Assembly (NCBI GenBank): GCA_013151035.1
Contig: JAADJB010000045.1
Coordinates: 31,248 to 95,247, forward strand
Length of the DNA: 64,000 nt
Source: Gammaproteobacteria bacterium
GTDB taxonomy: Bacteria; Pseudomonadota; Gammaproteobacteria; JAADJB01
Direction: 5' to 3'
Shown: positions 26,532 to 34,875 of the stretch, one piece after another
Layout of the letters: each line of letters begins with the position of its first letter
How positions within the stretch are numbered: the first letter of the stretch is position 1
Notes under the pieces: generated by a model
What the model saw: only the letters and a program-made list of their open reading frames with translations
What the model was told of the DNA's origin: nothing
Database searches by the model: none
Made by a program: the position numbers and the translations under genes

Positions 26532-27256
26532 TGAACATTCTGATTGTCGATGATGAGCCTCTGGCGCGTGCTCATTTGCGTCGTATGATTGAGACCGATG
26601 ATCAACATCAGGTTTGTGGTGAGGCGGGTAATGGTGCGCAGGCATTATCAAAGATAGTGGATTGTGAGGTGGATGTTGTATTGCTGGATATCAGGATGCC
26701 CGGCATGGATGGGCTGGAGGTGGCGCGACATCTAACCCAGTTAAAACAAGTCCCCGCCGTTATCTTTACCACCGCCTATAATGATCATGCCCTGGCCGCC
26801 TTTGAGGCGCATGCGCTGGACTATCTACTAAAACCGGTACGCCAGGAACGTCTGCTGGAGGCGTTGGCTCAGGTGAGTCAGTTGAATCGGGTGCAGGCGC
26901 GGGCGGTCTTGCAGGATATTGCTGGCCGCAGCCAGATCTGTGTGCGTTGGCATGGTGATCTGCACCTGGTTCCACTGTCAGACATTCGTTGTTTTCGAGC
27001 TGAGCAGAAATATGTGGTGATTAATGATGGTGAACATGAGTATTTGTTGGAAGAGTCGCTAAAAAGCCTGGAAGCGGAGTTTAGTGCTGATTTTATTCGT
27101 ATTCATCGCAATGCACTGGTATCAAGGCATTGGATTGAGAGGCTGGAGCGGGATGAAAAAGGGCAGCAGCAAATTTGCCTGCGTGGGATTGAACTGAGTC
27201 TGGAGGTCAGTCGCAGGCATTTGGGTGAGGTGCGTGATTTTATTAAGGGCGACTAG
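26531..27256 (+). CDS. algR: AlgR-type LytTR response regulator
   Basis: 241 residues. The receiver domain has NILIVDDEPLARAHLRRM (acidic pocket), phospho-acceptor Asp in VVLLDIRMPGMDGLEV (about residue 54) and Lys in YLLKPVRQERL. A C-terminal LytTR DNA-binding domain (about 140-238) includes YLLEESLKSLEAEF and FIRIHRNALVSRHWIERLE. It acts with the overlapping algZ gene and sits directly before the hem cluster, separated by one convergent gene. Confidence 0.95.
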   Translation: MNILIVDDEPLARAHLRRMIETDDQHQVCGEAGNGAQALSKIVDCEVDVVLLDIRMPGMDGLEVARHLTQLKQVPAVIFTTAYNDHALAAFEAHALDYLLKPVRQERLLEALAQVSQLNRVQARAVLQDIAGRSQICVRWHGDLHLVPLSDIRCFRAEQKYVVINDGEHEYLLEESLKSLEAEFSADFIRIHRNALVSRHWIERLERDEKGQQQICLRGIELSLEVSRRHLGEVRDFIKGD

Positions 27257-27257
27257 G

Positions 27258-27746
27258 CTATTCCCGGATTGTGCGTAACGCGTGCTTGATATTATTATCC
27301 AGGTAGGCAGCGTATAGCTCAGGGGTATTGATGCCGACCATGCGCTTGGCAATTTCATTGCCATCAGGGTCGAGAAATAACAGAGTGGGTGCAAAATCCA
27401 TCTGATAGTGAGCGTTAAGCTGTTCAATAGTCGCGGGTTTCCCGGAAAAACTGATGATGTTATCGTCATCGTCATCAATCATAATCTTCCGGATAAGGAT
27501 CTTATCATCATAGCTATCATCAATTAACATAGGCAACAGGATCTCTTCCTCCAGTAGCGCACAATACGTGCAGTCAACATAGGCGGCATAGAGGATTATG
27601 AGCAGATTTTTTTTGGAGGCTGTTTGAGCGGTTTCTTGTAGATCCGTGGTTATTATAAGCTGGGGCACCCGGTTTGCGGCCTGTGACAGGCTGAAAATGA
27701 GTATAGTCACTATAAACAAGGCGGTTTTTTGATAGAATCGTTCCAT
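27258..27746 (-). CDS. Exported thioredoxin-fold protein (SoxW-like)
   Basis: 162 residues. A signal peptide ([18 protein letters not shown], about 8-25) precedes a thioredoxin fold with active site CTYC in [16 protein letters not shown] (about 56-61). The cis-Pro block follows as [20 protein letters not shown]. It is thus a periplasmic thiol-disulfide protein, similar to the SoxW/thioredoxin_2 group of sulfur-oxidising bacteria, although the partner is unknown. It is set antisense between algR (stop one base away) and hemC (divergent, 42 bases). Confidence 0.8.
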   Translation of the reverse strand: MERFYQKTALFIVTILIFSLSQAANRVPQLIITTDLQETAQTASKKNLLIILYAAYVDCTYCALLEEEILLPMLIDDSYDDKILIRKIMIDDDDDNIISFSGKPATIEQLNAHYQMDFAPTLLFLDPDGNEIAKRMVGINTPELYAAYLDNNIKHALRTIRE

Positions 27747-27788
27747 ACCCTAATCATCGGCTATTGTAGAAATAATTGGAATTTTTTT

Positions 27789-28718
27789 ATGCAACAACAG
27801 ATTGTACGAATAGCGACACGCAAGAGCGCGCTCGCAATGTGGCAGGCAGAGTTTGTTCGTGATCAACTATTGGCGGCTCACTCTGGTCTGGAAGTTGAGC
27901 TAGTCACTTTTACTACCTTGGGGGACAAAATTCTCGATAGTCCTTTATCCAAGATCGGTGGTAAGGGTTTGTTTGTTAAGGAACTGGAGCAGGCTTTGCT
28001 GGATGGTCGGGCGGATATTGCGGTGCACTCGATGAAGGATGTACCGGCAGAGTTTCCAGCGGGTCTAGGGCTTGCGGTGATTCTGGAGCGGGAAGATCCG
28101 CGTGATGCCTTTGTCTCTAATCAATATAAAAAACTGCTGGATCTGCCGCAGGGTGCGGTGGTCGGCACTTCAAGTCTGAGACGGCAGTGTCAATTGCGGG
28201 CTTTGCGTGCGGATCTGGTCATCAAGGATTTGCGCGGTAACGTGAATACCCGTTTGAGTAAGCTGGATGAGGGTCAGTATGATGCCATTATTCTTGCTAG
28301 TGCGGGTTTGATTCGTCTGGATATGAAGGATCGTATTACTGAATATCTGGCGCAGGATGTGTTATTACCGGCGGTGGCACAGGGTGCTATTGGTATCGAG
28401 TGTCGTATTGATGACACTGAGCGCTTGCGCTTGATTGCGCCTTTATCACATGGGGGAACGGAGATTCGAGTACGTGCCGAACGTGCGATGAATCTGCGTC
28501 TAATGGGGGGTTGTCAGGTGCCGATTGCGGGTTATTCAGAGATTGATCACGGTATGATTGTATTGCGTGGTCTGGTCGGACGTATTGATGGTAGTGAGAT
28601 TATTGAGTCGGTTATTAGTGGGCGACCGGAGGATGCCGAGGAGTTGGGGCAGGTGTTAGCAGATGATCTTCTGGCGCGGGGGGCGAAAGCGATTTTGGCA
28701 GAGCTTGAAAGTGAATAG
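27789..28718 (+). CDS. hemC: HemC, porphobilinogen deaminase
   Basis: 309 residues from ATG 27789; an upstream in-frame start would overlap the divergent gene. [16 protein letters not shown] opens the protein. [33 protein letters not shown] and [14 protein letters not shown] are substrate-binding blocks. The dipyrromethane cofactor Cys lies in [11 protein letters not shown], at about residue 242. It joins four porphobilinogens into hydroxymethylbilane. It opens hemC-hemD-hemX-hemY. Confidence 0.97.
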   Translation: MQQQIVRIATRKSALAMWQAEFVRDQLLAAHSGLEVELVTFTTLGDKILDSPLSKIGGKGLFVKELEQALLDGRADIAVHSMKDVPAEFPAGLGLAVILEREDPRDAFVSNQYKKLLDLPQGAVVGTSSLRRQCQLRALRADLVIKDLRGNVNTRLSKLDEGQYDAIILASAGLIRLDMKDRITEYLAQDVLLPAVAQGAIGIECRIDDTERLRLIAPLSHGGTEIRVRAERAMNLRLMGGCQVPIAGYSEIDHGMIVLRGLVGRIDGSEIIESVISGRPEDAEELGQVLADDLLARGAKAILAELESE

Positions 28719-28730
28719 TTAATCTGGAAG

Positions 28731-28758
28731 ATTGTCATCTTCGCGCAAGCGGGGATCT
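28731..28758 (-). repeat. ATCCCCGC-type palindromic repeat
   Basis: Inverted copy: TGTCATCTTCGCGCAAGCGG then GGATC, a few bases after the hemC stop. Two GGTGCGT repeats follow, so three small palindromes fill the hemC-hemD gap. Confidence 0.75.
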
Positions 28759-28770
28759 ATTGGTTTTGTT

Positions 28771-28791
28771 GGTGCGCAGTGCGCACCCTAC
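28771..28791 (-). repeat. GGTGCGC/GCGCACC short palindromic repeat
   Basis: GGTGCGCAGTGCGCACC then CTAC. The arms here read GCGC, a variant of the GGTGCGT family whose change is matched on both sides, so pairing is kept. Confidence 0.85.
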
Positions 28792-28809
28792 CGGGTGGTA
28801 TTTATTGGG

Positions 28810-28830
28810 GTAGGGTGCGTATTACGCACC
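28810..28830 (+). repeat. GGTGCGT/ACGCACC short palindromic repeat
   Basis: GTAGGGTGCGT, centre ATT, ACGCACC, 21 bases before the hemD start and opposite in orientation to 28771-28791; the two copies form a larger inverted pair. Confidence 0.85.
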
Positions 28831-28851
28831 ATGTGAAATAATAAAGGTTCT

Positions 28852-29631
28852 ATGAGACATAAGTTGATTGAAGGAATACCGGTATTGGTTACGCGTCCTG
28901 ATGCGCAATCACAACACTTGTGTGATTTGATTAAGGGTGCGGGTGGGTGCTATTTTCGCTTTCCGGTGCTGGAGATAGTGACTAGTGATAAACCCGAGCT
29001 ATTACAGGCGGCTATTCAACAGCTTGATCAATTTGATATTGCTGTATTTATCAGTGCCAATGCGGTAGAGCGTGTGATGTTGCCTTTACAGGCAAGCAGG
29101 GATTGGCCGCAATCAGTACAGATTGCGGTGATTGGTAAGCGCTCAGCTGAGGAGATGGGGCGATTGGGTTTAGCGGTTGATTTATGTCCAGAACATCAAT
29201 TTGATAGTGATGGTCTGTTGGCATTGCCTGCATTACAGGCAATCGGTGATAAGAGGATTGTAATATTTCGTGGTAATGGTGGGCGTGATTATCTGGCAAA
29301 TCAGTTGCGTGATCGGGGTGCTGAGGTTCATTATGTTGAGGCTTACCAGCGCCGTAGGCCGCTTGATTGTGATCTTGAGGGGCTTAAGCAGTTTTTACAG
29401 CAGGACAAGTTTATTATTACCGCTTATAGTAATGAGAGTCTACAAAATCTGATGGATATGGTGGATGATCAGACGCGAAATATTTTGTGTGCGCAGTTGC
29501 TTGTGGTGGTTAGTTCGAGGATGAAGCCTCTGGTAAGCAAGCTGGGTTTTGGGCTTGAGCCTGTTGTTGCCCAAAGTGCTCTGGATGAAGATGTATTATT
29601 GGCGATAGCAACAGCACAACAACAGATGTGA
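28852..29631 (+). CDS. hemD: HemD, uroporphyrinogen-III synthase
   Basis: A 259-residue two-lobed protein of the HemD fold: IPVLVTRPDAQSQHLCDLI at the start, VFISANAVERVM as the typical HemD block, then IFRGNGGRDYLANQLRDRGA and VEAYQRRRP. It cyclises hydroxymethylbilane with D-ring inversion. The sequence family is weakly conserved, but position between hemC and hemX confirms it. Confidence 0.95.
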   Translation: MRHKLIEGIPVLVTRPDAQSQHLCDLIKGAGGCYFRFPVLEIVTSDKPELLQAAIQQLDQFDIAVFISANAVERVMLPLQASRDWPQSVQIAVIGKRSAEEMGRLGLAVDLCPEHQFDSDGLLALPALQAIGDKRIVIFRGNGGRDYLANQLRDRGAEVHYVEAYQRRRPLDCDLEGLKQFLQQDKFIITAYSNESLQNLMDMVDDQTRNILCAQLLVVVSSRMKPLVSKLGFGLEPVVAQSALDEDVLLAIATAQQQM

Positions 29632-29642
29632 TGGAATATTGA

Positions 29643-30740
29643 ATGACTAAAGAAACAGAATTACAGGATCAGGACAAGAAGCAGGGGGCTGCTGATAAGA
29701 AAGTACCTGTGCAGAAAAAGGATCAAGTGGAACAGACCTCAACGGGTTCTTCTGGTGGATGGTTGATGGGGCTGGTCTTTATCTTGTTACTCGGTGCTAT
29801 GGGTGGCTTTTTCTGGATGGGTCAACAAGATCATATAAAGGCTCAAAAGAAGGTGCAGTTTCGCTTGCAAAAAGAGCTGACTCAATTACAACAGTCGTTT
29901 GATTCATTAAAGGCGGGTAAGTCTACCGGTGTGGCACCCTTGCAAAAGGAATTGTTATTATTGCAGCAACAGCAGGAAGTTTCGGAAAGAGAGTTTAAAA
30001 AACTGTCCTCTGTTATTTCCATTAGTGGTGATCGTGTTCATCTGCATGAGGCGCGTTACCTGCTTTATATTGCTAATCAACAATTACAGTTTAACCGGGA
30101 TATTGATAGTGCTATCGCTGCCTTGGAAAAAACGGATGGCTTATTGTTAAATGAAAAAGATCCAAGCCTGTTACCGGTACGCAAAAAGATTGCCCGTGAA
30201 TTACTCACGCTCAGGTCGCTGGATCAGGCTGATATAGAATCAACGGCGATTCGTCTGATTGCTATAGGCGATAGTGTTTCAAGGCTGCCATTAAACAAGG
30301 ATATCAGGGTGGCAGAATTCAAGTTAAATGGTTCGGCATTTAATATGGAGGATGTGGATTTAACGGATTGGGAACTGGTGCTGGAACGAATCTGGGCAGA
30401 GTTTAGAAAGCTACTGGTTATTCAGCATAAGGATGAAGTAGCTATTCCGATGTTGATGATCGAGAATGAATATCTGCTGCGTAATAACCTCCAATTAAAG
30501 TTGGAGATGATGCGGGTCGCATTGCTGAACAATCAACAAGACTTGTATAAGGCATCAATTAATACCGCTATTCGATGGATAGAGTTGTATTTTGATCTGA
30601 CCGATACGCAGGTTATTGCAGTAAAAGGTGAGCTGGATCAATTCAAGGCACTGAATATTAATCCTGCTTTTCCTGATATATCAGGTTCACTAAAGTTGTT
30701 GCGGGCACAGATTGATCAGACAGCGCAGGGAGTTCAGTAA
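29643..30740 (+). CDS. hemX: HemX, uroporphyrinogen-III C-methyltransferase-like membrane protein
   Basis: 365 residues. A charged cytoplasmic N-terminus (about 1-40, KDQVEQTSTGSSGG) is followed by one transmembrane segment (WLMGLVFILLLGAMGGFFW) and a long coiled-coil periplasmic region with HLHEARYLLYIANQQLQFNR, a HemX signature. The family name is historical; no SAM motif is seen, so methyltransferase activity is not implied. It lies between hemD and hemY, as in E. coli and Pseudomonas. Confidence 0.92.
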   Translation: MTKETELQDQDKKQGAADKKVPVQKKDQVEQTSTGSSGGWLMGLVFILLLGAMGGFFWMGQQDHIKAQKKVQFRLQKELTQLQQSFDSLKAGKSTGVAPLQKELLLLQQQQEVSEREFKKLSSVISISGDRVHLHEARYLLYIANQQLQFNRDIDSAIAALEKTDGLLLNEKDPSLLPVRKKIARELLTLRSLDQADIESTAIRLIAIGDSVSRLPLNKDIRVAEFKLNGSAFNMEDVDLTDWELVLERIWAEFRKLLVIQHKDEVAIPMLMIENEYLLRNNLQLKLEMMRVALLNNQQDLYKASINTAIRWIELYFDLTDTQVIAVKGELDQFKALNINPAFPDISGSLKLLRAQIDQTAQGVQ

Positions 30741-30741
30741 G

Positions 30742-31956
30742 GTGCGGTTTTTTATTGTTGCGTTGGTGTTGTTACTAGTGAGTGTCATCGCCTCATTGTT
30801 TTTGATTGAAGATACAGGTTATGCATTATTTCAATATGGCGGATGGAGGATTGAGACCAGCCTAAGTTTGTTTGCTGTGTTGTCCGTGCTTACTTATTTC
30901 GTTATTTCTTTTCTCGTTCGCATTGTGTCCGGTTTTTTAAATGGCCCAAAAAGTATCCGTTTATGGGGTAAGCGTCGGAGCAAGGTTAAATCCCAAAAGG
31001 AATTAATGAAAGGTCTTTTCTTGTTGATTGATAGTAACTGGTCGCGCTCGGAAAAGTTGTTGTCACAACATGCTGAAGGTAGTGATCTTGCTGTGATCCA
31101 TTATCTTGCGGCCGCCCTTGCCGCGCATCAACAGCATTCGATTGAATTTAGAGATCATTATCTGCGACTAGCTACAGCCAGTATGCCTGATGCAGATCTT
31201 GCCGTAGGTCTGGCACAGTCCTGGTTTCTTATACAGGATAATAATGAAGAGTCTGCGCAGAGACGGTTGGAGCAGTTACATGCTGATTATCCAAAAGATG
31301 CTATGGTGCTGAGCTTGCAGTCACAGTTATATCAACGCCAGTTTGCCTGGGAAAAACTGGAGGCATTATTGCCAGCATTAAAAAAGCGCAAGGTACTGTC
31401 AGTGGATGGGCTGGATCATTTATATCAACGGGTTTATCTCGGTTTAATGGAGCGAGTTGAGAATAATACGCAGCCTGATGAGTTGTATAGTGTCTGGAAG
31501 AGATTACCAAAAGTGTATAAGAAAAATGAGGTGTTACTGCTCAGATATGCATTATTGTTACAGAATCTTGGTCGGGAGAATGAAGCCGAGAGGGTGATTG
31601 AAAATCGTTTGCGGGAGCAATGGAGTGAACGCTTGATCAATGCCTATGCTCAAGTCGAGTCTAAAGATGCAGTGGCTCAATTATCATTAGCCGAAGGTTT
31701 TTTGTCCGGGCATGATAAAAACCCAATATTGTTGATGGGTCTAGGACGTTTGGCGATTCGTTGTCAGTTATGGGGCAAGGCGCGTAGTTATCTGGAGGCC
31801 AGTTTGGGGATAATGCCGAGTCTGGAGGTTTATCAGATATTGGCTACATTGATGGAGCAGTTGGGTGAAGAGGAGTTATCACATCAATATTATCGTGAGG
31901 GTTTGGCGCTGGCTTGCGATATTGGTGCGCAATGCGCATCATCAATGCAGTCGTAG
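30742..31956 (+). CDS. hemY: HemY, inner-membrane TPR protein of heme region
   Basis: About 404 residues from GTG 30742, preceded by GCAGGGAG; an upstream ATG inside hemX is less likely because the protein should begin just before FFIVALVLLLVSVIAS. Two N-terminal transmembrane segments (about 2-22 and 38-60) and a HemY N-domain precede TPR-like helices (about 200-390). Its role in heme synthesis is unclear in the family. The final residues (GAQCASSMQS) and the TAG stop are encoded by copies of the GGTGCGT repeat, so the natural C-terminus has been replaced. Confidence 0.92.
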   Translation: MRFFIVALVLLLVSVIASLFLIEDTGYALFQYGGWRIETSLSLFAVLSVLTYFVISFLVRIVSGFLNGPKSIRLWGKRRSKVKSQKELMKGLFLLIDSNWSRSEKLLSQHAEGSDLAVIHYLAAALAAHQQHSIEFRDHYLRLATASMPDADLAVGLAQSWFLIQDNNEESAQRRLEQLHADYPKDAMVLSLQSQLYQRQFAWEKLEALLPALKKRKVLSVDGLDHLYQRVYLGLMERVENNTQPDELYSVWKRLPKVYKKNEVLLLRYALLLQNLGRENEAERVIENRLREQWSERLINAYAQVESKDAVAQLSLAEGFLSGHDKNPILLMGLGRLAIRCQLWGKARSYLEASLGIMPSLEVYQILATLMEQLGEEELSHQYYREGLALACDIGAQCASSMQS

Positions 31957-32003
31957 GGTGCGTACCACGCACCAGCAGTTGGTGCGCAATGCGCACACCC
32001 TAC
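31924..32003. repeat. Cluster of three GGTGCGT-type repeats across two gene ends
   Basis: Three copies: a degenerate one at 31924-31940 within the end of hemY, a full one at 31953-31973, and an inverted one at 31981-32003. The TAG of the GTAGGG motif acts as the stop of hemY (31954-31956). The same TAG in the inverted copy is the stop of the convergent DUF445 gene (32000-32002). Confidence 0.9.
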
Positions 32004-32710
32004 CTTACTATGGTTTGTGCGCTAACGGCACCAATTAATCCACCAAACACACCCCCCCAGATAACCAGCCAGCCCAGGTGTTGTTGAATCATATCTTGTA
32101 TGATCTGTTTGACCAGTTGTGGTGTGAGTTCATCCAGGCGTTTTTCGATAATATCAGCGATTTTGGTACGCATATCCTCAAGTACATCCGGCTGTTCAAT
32201 CTCCTGGCGCAACAGTTCTCTGAAGGAATCGCGTTCAGTAATGGTAATCAGGGATTCCTTCATTTTATCCATAAAGGGTTCCTTGAGGGGTTGTAATGCC
32301 GTTTCACCGCCAAACATCCCCAACATACTACCGAAAGAGGACTCCATGATGACCTTTACCAGTGCGTCAAAGGATTCACTCAGATCAATTTTTTTGATGA
32401 TGGGTGTAAACTGAAAGTGATCCGTTGGGCTGTTGCTATCACTCAGGAAGCGATCAATATTTTCTTTGGTGAAAAACTGCTGCATCATCAGCCTGCGAAT
32501 GCCGCCTTTGAAGTCCTCGAAGCGTGCAGGAATAACACCTGAGCCATACAGACCAGGCACTTTTTCAAACAGCATGTGTATCGCCAGCCAGTTGGTAATT
32601 GCGCCGGATAGAGAAAATAGACCGATGTAGAGAATGAGTGTATTGGCGTAAACAATACCCATTGCCAGGATAATTAAGCTGATTATGTTAGTTAACAGGC
32701 TTTTATTCAC
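32000..32710 (-). CDS. DUF445 membrane protein
   Basis: 236 residues with N-terminal transmembrane helices (about 8-48), then NWLAIHMLFEKVPGLYGSGV and IPARFEDFKGGIRRLMM, a DUF445 signature (NWLA-hMLF). A helical middle and a C-terminal hydrophobic segment (HLGWLVIWGGVFGGLIGAVS) follow. Function in the family is unknown. It converges on hemY, and its stop codon is supplied by a palindromic repeat. Confidence 0.85.
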   Translation of the reverse strand: MNKSLLTNIISLIILAMGIVYANTLILYIGLFSLSGAITNWLAIHMLFEKVPGLYGSGVIPARFEDFKGGIRRLMMQQFFTKENIDRFLSDSNSPTDHFQFTPIIKKIDLSESFDALVKVIMESSFGSMLGMFGGETALQPLKEPFMDKMKESLITITERDSFRELLRQEIEQPDVLEDMRTKIADIIEKRLDELTPQLVKQIIQDMIQQHLGWLVIWGGVFGGLIGAVSAQTIVR

Positions 32711-32755
32711 AAATATGTCCCAAATTTAAGTGAGGAATGTCATTAATCCAGTATA

Positions 32756-33751
32756 ATGCCTAACGATATGGCTACACCAATTTTAATATGTGATGACTCA
32801 AAACTTGCGCGCAAGCAATTAGCAAGGGCGTTGCCTGATTCATGGGATATTGATATCAGTTTTGCGGTTAATGGACTGGATTGTATTGAGAACCTGGGTG
32901 TCGACGTGCGCTTTTTATTCCTTGATCTTAATATGCCAGAGATGGATGGTTATGAGGTCTTGCAGTGGATTCAGGATCAGGGCATAGACATTGATGTCGT
33001 GGTCGTCTCGGGTGATATACAGGCTGAGGCACAGAGCAGGGTGATGGATCTGGGTGCGCTGGCATTTATCAAGAAGCCGGTCAATATGGGCGAGTTGATC
33101 GGTTTATTGCGCGATGAAGGCATAAGCTTTGAGGGTCAGTCATTACGCAGAGAACAAAGTGTTGAGGTTAATGTCCAGGAATACTGTCAGGAGATTGCCA
33201 ATATTGCTATGGGGCAGGCGGCTAGTCTGTTGGCGCAGGTTCTAGGGGCCTTTGTCTTAATGCCGGTGCCCAAGGTGAATAATATTGAGGGTTGTGAGTT
33301 ACATATGGTCTTGGCGGAGGTGCAGAATAAGGATGCTGTATCTGCTGTATGTCAGGGCTTTATTGGTTCTGGCATTGCCGGTGAGGCATTGATGATCTTT
33401 CATGATGCCAGTTATGACGATATGGCGAAGCTAATGAAGTATGAAGCCGATAGTGAGGCGGACCATGAACTTGAGCTATTAATGGATCTGGCGAACCTGT
33501 TGATTGGTGTTTGTATAAAGGGTATTGCTGATCAACTGGGCACGATCTTTAGTCAGGGGCATCCAGTGGTTCTCGGTCGTCATACTGATATTGCTTCGTT
33601 GATTGAGCGCAATACCAGTAAGTGGAGCAAGATTTTAACGATTGAAATGAGTTATGCCATCGAGGGATACAATATTAATTGTGACCTGTTGTTATTGTTT
33701 ACCGAGGATTCGATTCAGGCAATCGAGACTCGTATGCCCATAATGGTGTAA
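32756..33751 (+). CDS. Receiver domain fused to CheC-type phosphatase domain
   Basis: 331 residues (a start at ATG 32768 would remove four). The receiver domain at 1-125 has ILICDDSKLARKQLARAL, phospho-acceptor Asp in FLFLDLNMPEMDGYEV and Lys in LAFIKKPVN. A CheC/CheX-type domain follows from about 140: YCQEIANIAMGQAASLLAQV and HELELLMDLANLLIGVCIKG each carry the E-x2-N motif of CheC-type CheY-P phosphatases. The next gene, six bases away, is a diguanylate cyclase, suggesting a two-gene signalling unit. Confidence 0.85.
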   Translation: MPNDMATPILICDDSKLARKQLARALPDSWDIDISFAVNGLDCIENLGVDVRFLFLDLNMPEMDGYEVLQWIQDQGIDIDVVVVSGDIQAEAQSRVMDLGALAFIKKPVNMGELIGLLRDEGISFEGQSLRREQSVEVNVQEYCQEIANIAMGQAASLLAQVLGAFVLMPVPKVNNIEGCELHMVLAEVQNKDAVSAVCQGFIGSGIAGEALMIFHDASYDDMAKLMKYEADSEADHELELLMDLANLLIGVCIKGIADQLGTIFSQGHPVVLGRHTDIASLIERNTSKWSKILTIEMSYAIEGYNINCDLLLLFTEDSIQAIETRMPIMV

Positions 33752-33756
33752 TTATT

Positions 33757-34722
33757 ATGTCTAGCGCAATGATTGATGTAAAAGAGTTTCACTGGTTAAT
33801 GGATATGTTGCAGTCCATTGATGTGGGGCTGGTGGTGCTTGATCGTGACTATAAGGTGCATACCTGGAATCGTTTTATTGAAAACCATAGTGGTATCTCT
33901 TATGCCAATGCACTGAACAATAGTATCTTCAAACTGTTCCCTGATCTTCCTGAAAAGTGGTTTAAGAATAAATTCGAATCTGTTATTGCGTTAAATAATC
34001 GCGCCTTCACGATATGGGAACAACGCCCTTATCTATTTCAGATAAAAAATCAGCGTCCGGTAACCGGGCATGCAGAATATATGTTTCAGAATGTCAGCCT
34101 GATACCTCTGGTATCGGTTAATACCGAGGTCAATCATGTTGGGCTGATTATCTATGACGTGACCGATGCCGCCTGTAGTAAACGTGATCTTGAGGCAGCG
34201 AATAATCAACTGCAACTGATTAGTCGTCGCGATGCACTAACGGGTATTAATAATCGTGGTTACTGGTCGGAGTGTTTGGAGCTGGAGTTTAATCGTTACA
34301 AACGTTACAAGAGTCAGGTGAGCCTGATTATGTTTGATATTGATAATTTCAAGAATGTAAATGATGGTTTTGGTCATCTGGCCGGTGATGAAGTGATTAA
34401 ATCGGTTGCACATACCTTGCAGTCATCGATTCGTAGTACAGATATTTCGGGTCGTTATGGTGGTGACGAGTTTGGCCTTATTCTTCCCGAAACAGAACGT
34501 GATAGCGCACTTTATTTTGCCGAACGTTTTCGCAAAAAAATTGAAGCGTTGGAAGTTGTGTTTGAGGGTGAAGTTATTAAGTACACTGTGAGTATTGGTG
34601 TTGCTGCGATGGATGATAATGCCAAGACTCCTGAAGACTGGATTCAGTATACGGATAAGGCGTTGTACGAAGTGAAAGAGGCGGGGCGTAATCTTGCTAT
34701 TGCTTATGATCCCGATAAGTAA
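33757..34722 (+). CDS. PAS-GGDEF diguanylate cyclase
   Basis: 321 residues. The PAS domain at about 12-140 includes DVGLVVLDRDYKVHTWNRFI. The GGDEF domain from about 155 includes DALTGINNRGYWSECLELEF, active site GRYGGDEFGLIL near residue 235, and the RSTD inhibitory I-site five residues before it. It should make cyclic di-GMP and be inhibited by product. It begins six bases after the receiver-CheC gene, so they are co-transcribed and probably linked functionally. Confidence 0.95.
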   Translation: MSSAMIDVKEFHWLMDMLQSIDVGLVVLDRDYKVHTWNRFIENHSGISYANALNNSIFKLFPDLPEKWFKNKFESVIALNNRAFTIWEQRPYLFQIKNQRPVTGHAEYMFQNVSLIPLVSVNTEVNHVGLIIYDVTDAACSKRDLEAANNQLQLISRRDALTGINNRGYWSECLELEFNRYKRYKSQVSLIMFDIDNFKNVNDGFGHLAGDEVIKSVAHTLQSSIRSTDISGRYGGDEFGLILPETERDSALYFAERFRKKIEALEVVFEGEVIKYTVSIGVAAMDDNAKTPEDWIQYTDKALYEVKEAGRNLAIAYDPDK

Positions 34723-34737
34723 ATTAAATTAGTTCCT

Positions 34738-34847
34738 GGCATGGATTGCCCATTCTTATCAGAGACACGCCGTGAATACATCCATGTAGGCTCGATGGCC
34801 GCGTCCGTGCGGCCAACGGTCTCTGCTAAGAATGGGCAATCCATACC
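34738..34847 (+). repeat. Long-armed palindromic repeat, copy 3
   Basis: The core matches the other copies, with inner hairpin GGCCGC/GCGGCC. The arms, beginning GGCATGGATTGCCCATTCTT, pair with the right end at about 27 of 29 positions and differ from copies 1, 2 and 4 in the middle of the arm. It lies between the diguanylate cyclase gene and metH. Confidence 0.92.
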
Positions 34848-34875
34848 TTTTAGGGTTTAGTGGGTTGGTTACGAA

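Noticed and set aside
30712..30741. Upstream ATG for hemY inside hemX
   Set aside because: GTG 30742 has a better ribosome site and gives the usual N-terminus.
34723..34875. Cobalamin riboswitch before metH
   Set aside because: The gap is filled by the palindromic repeat; no B12-box core or riboswitch folding pattern is visible.
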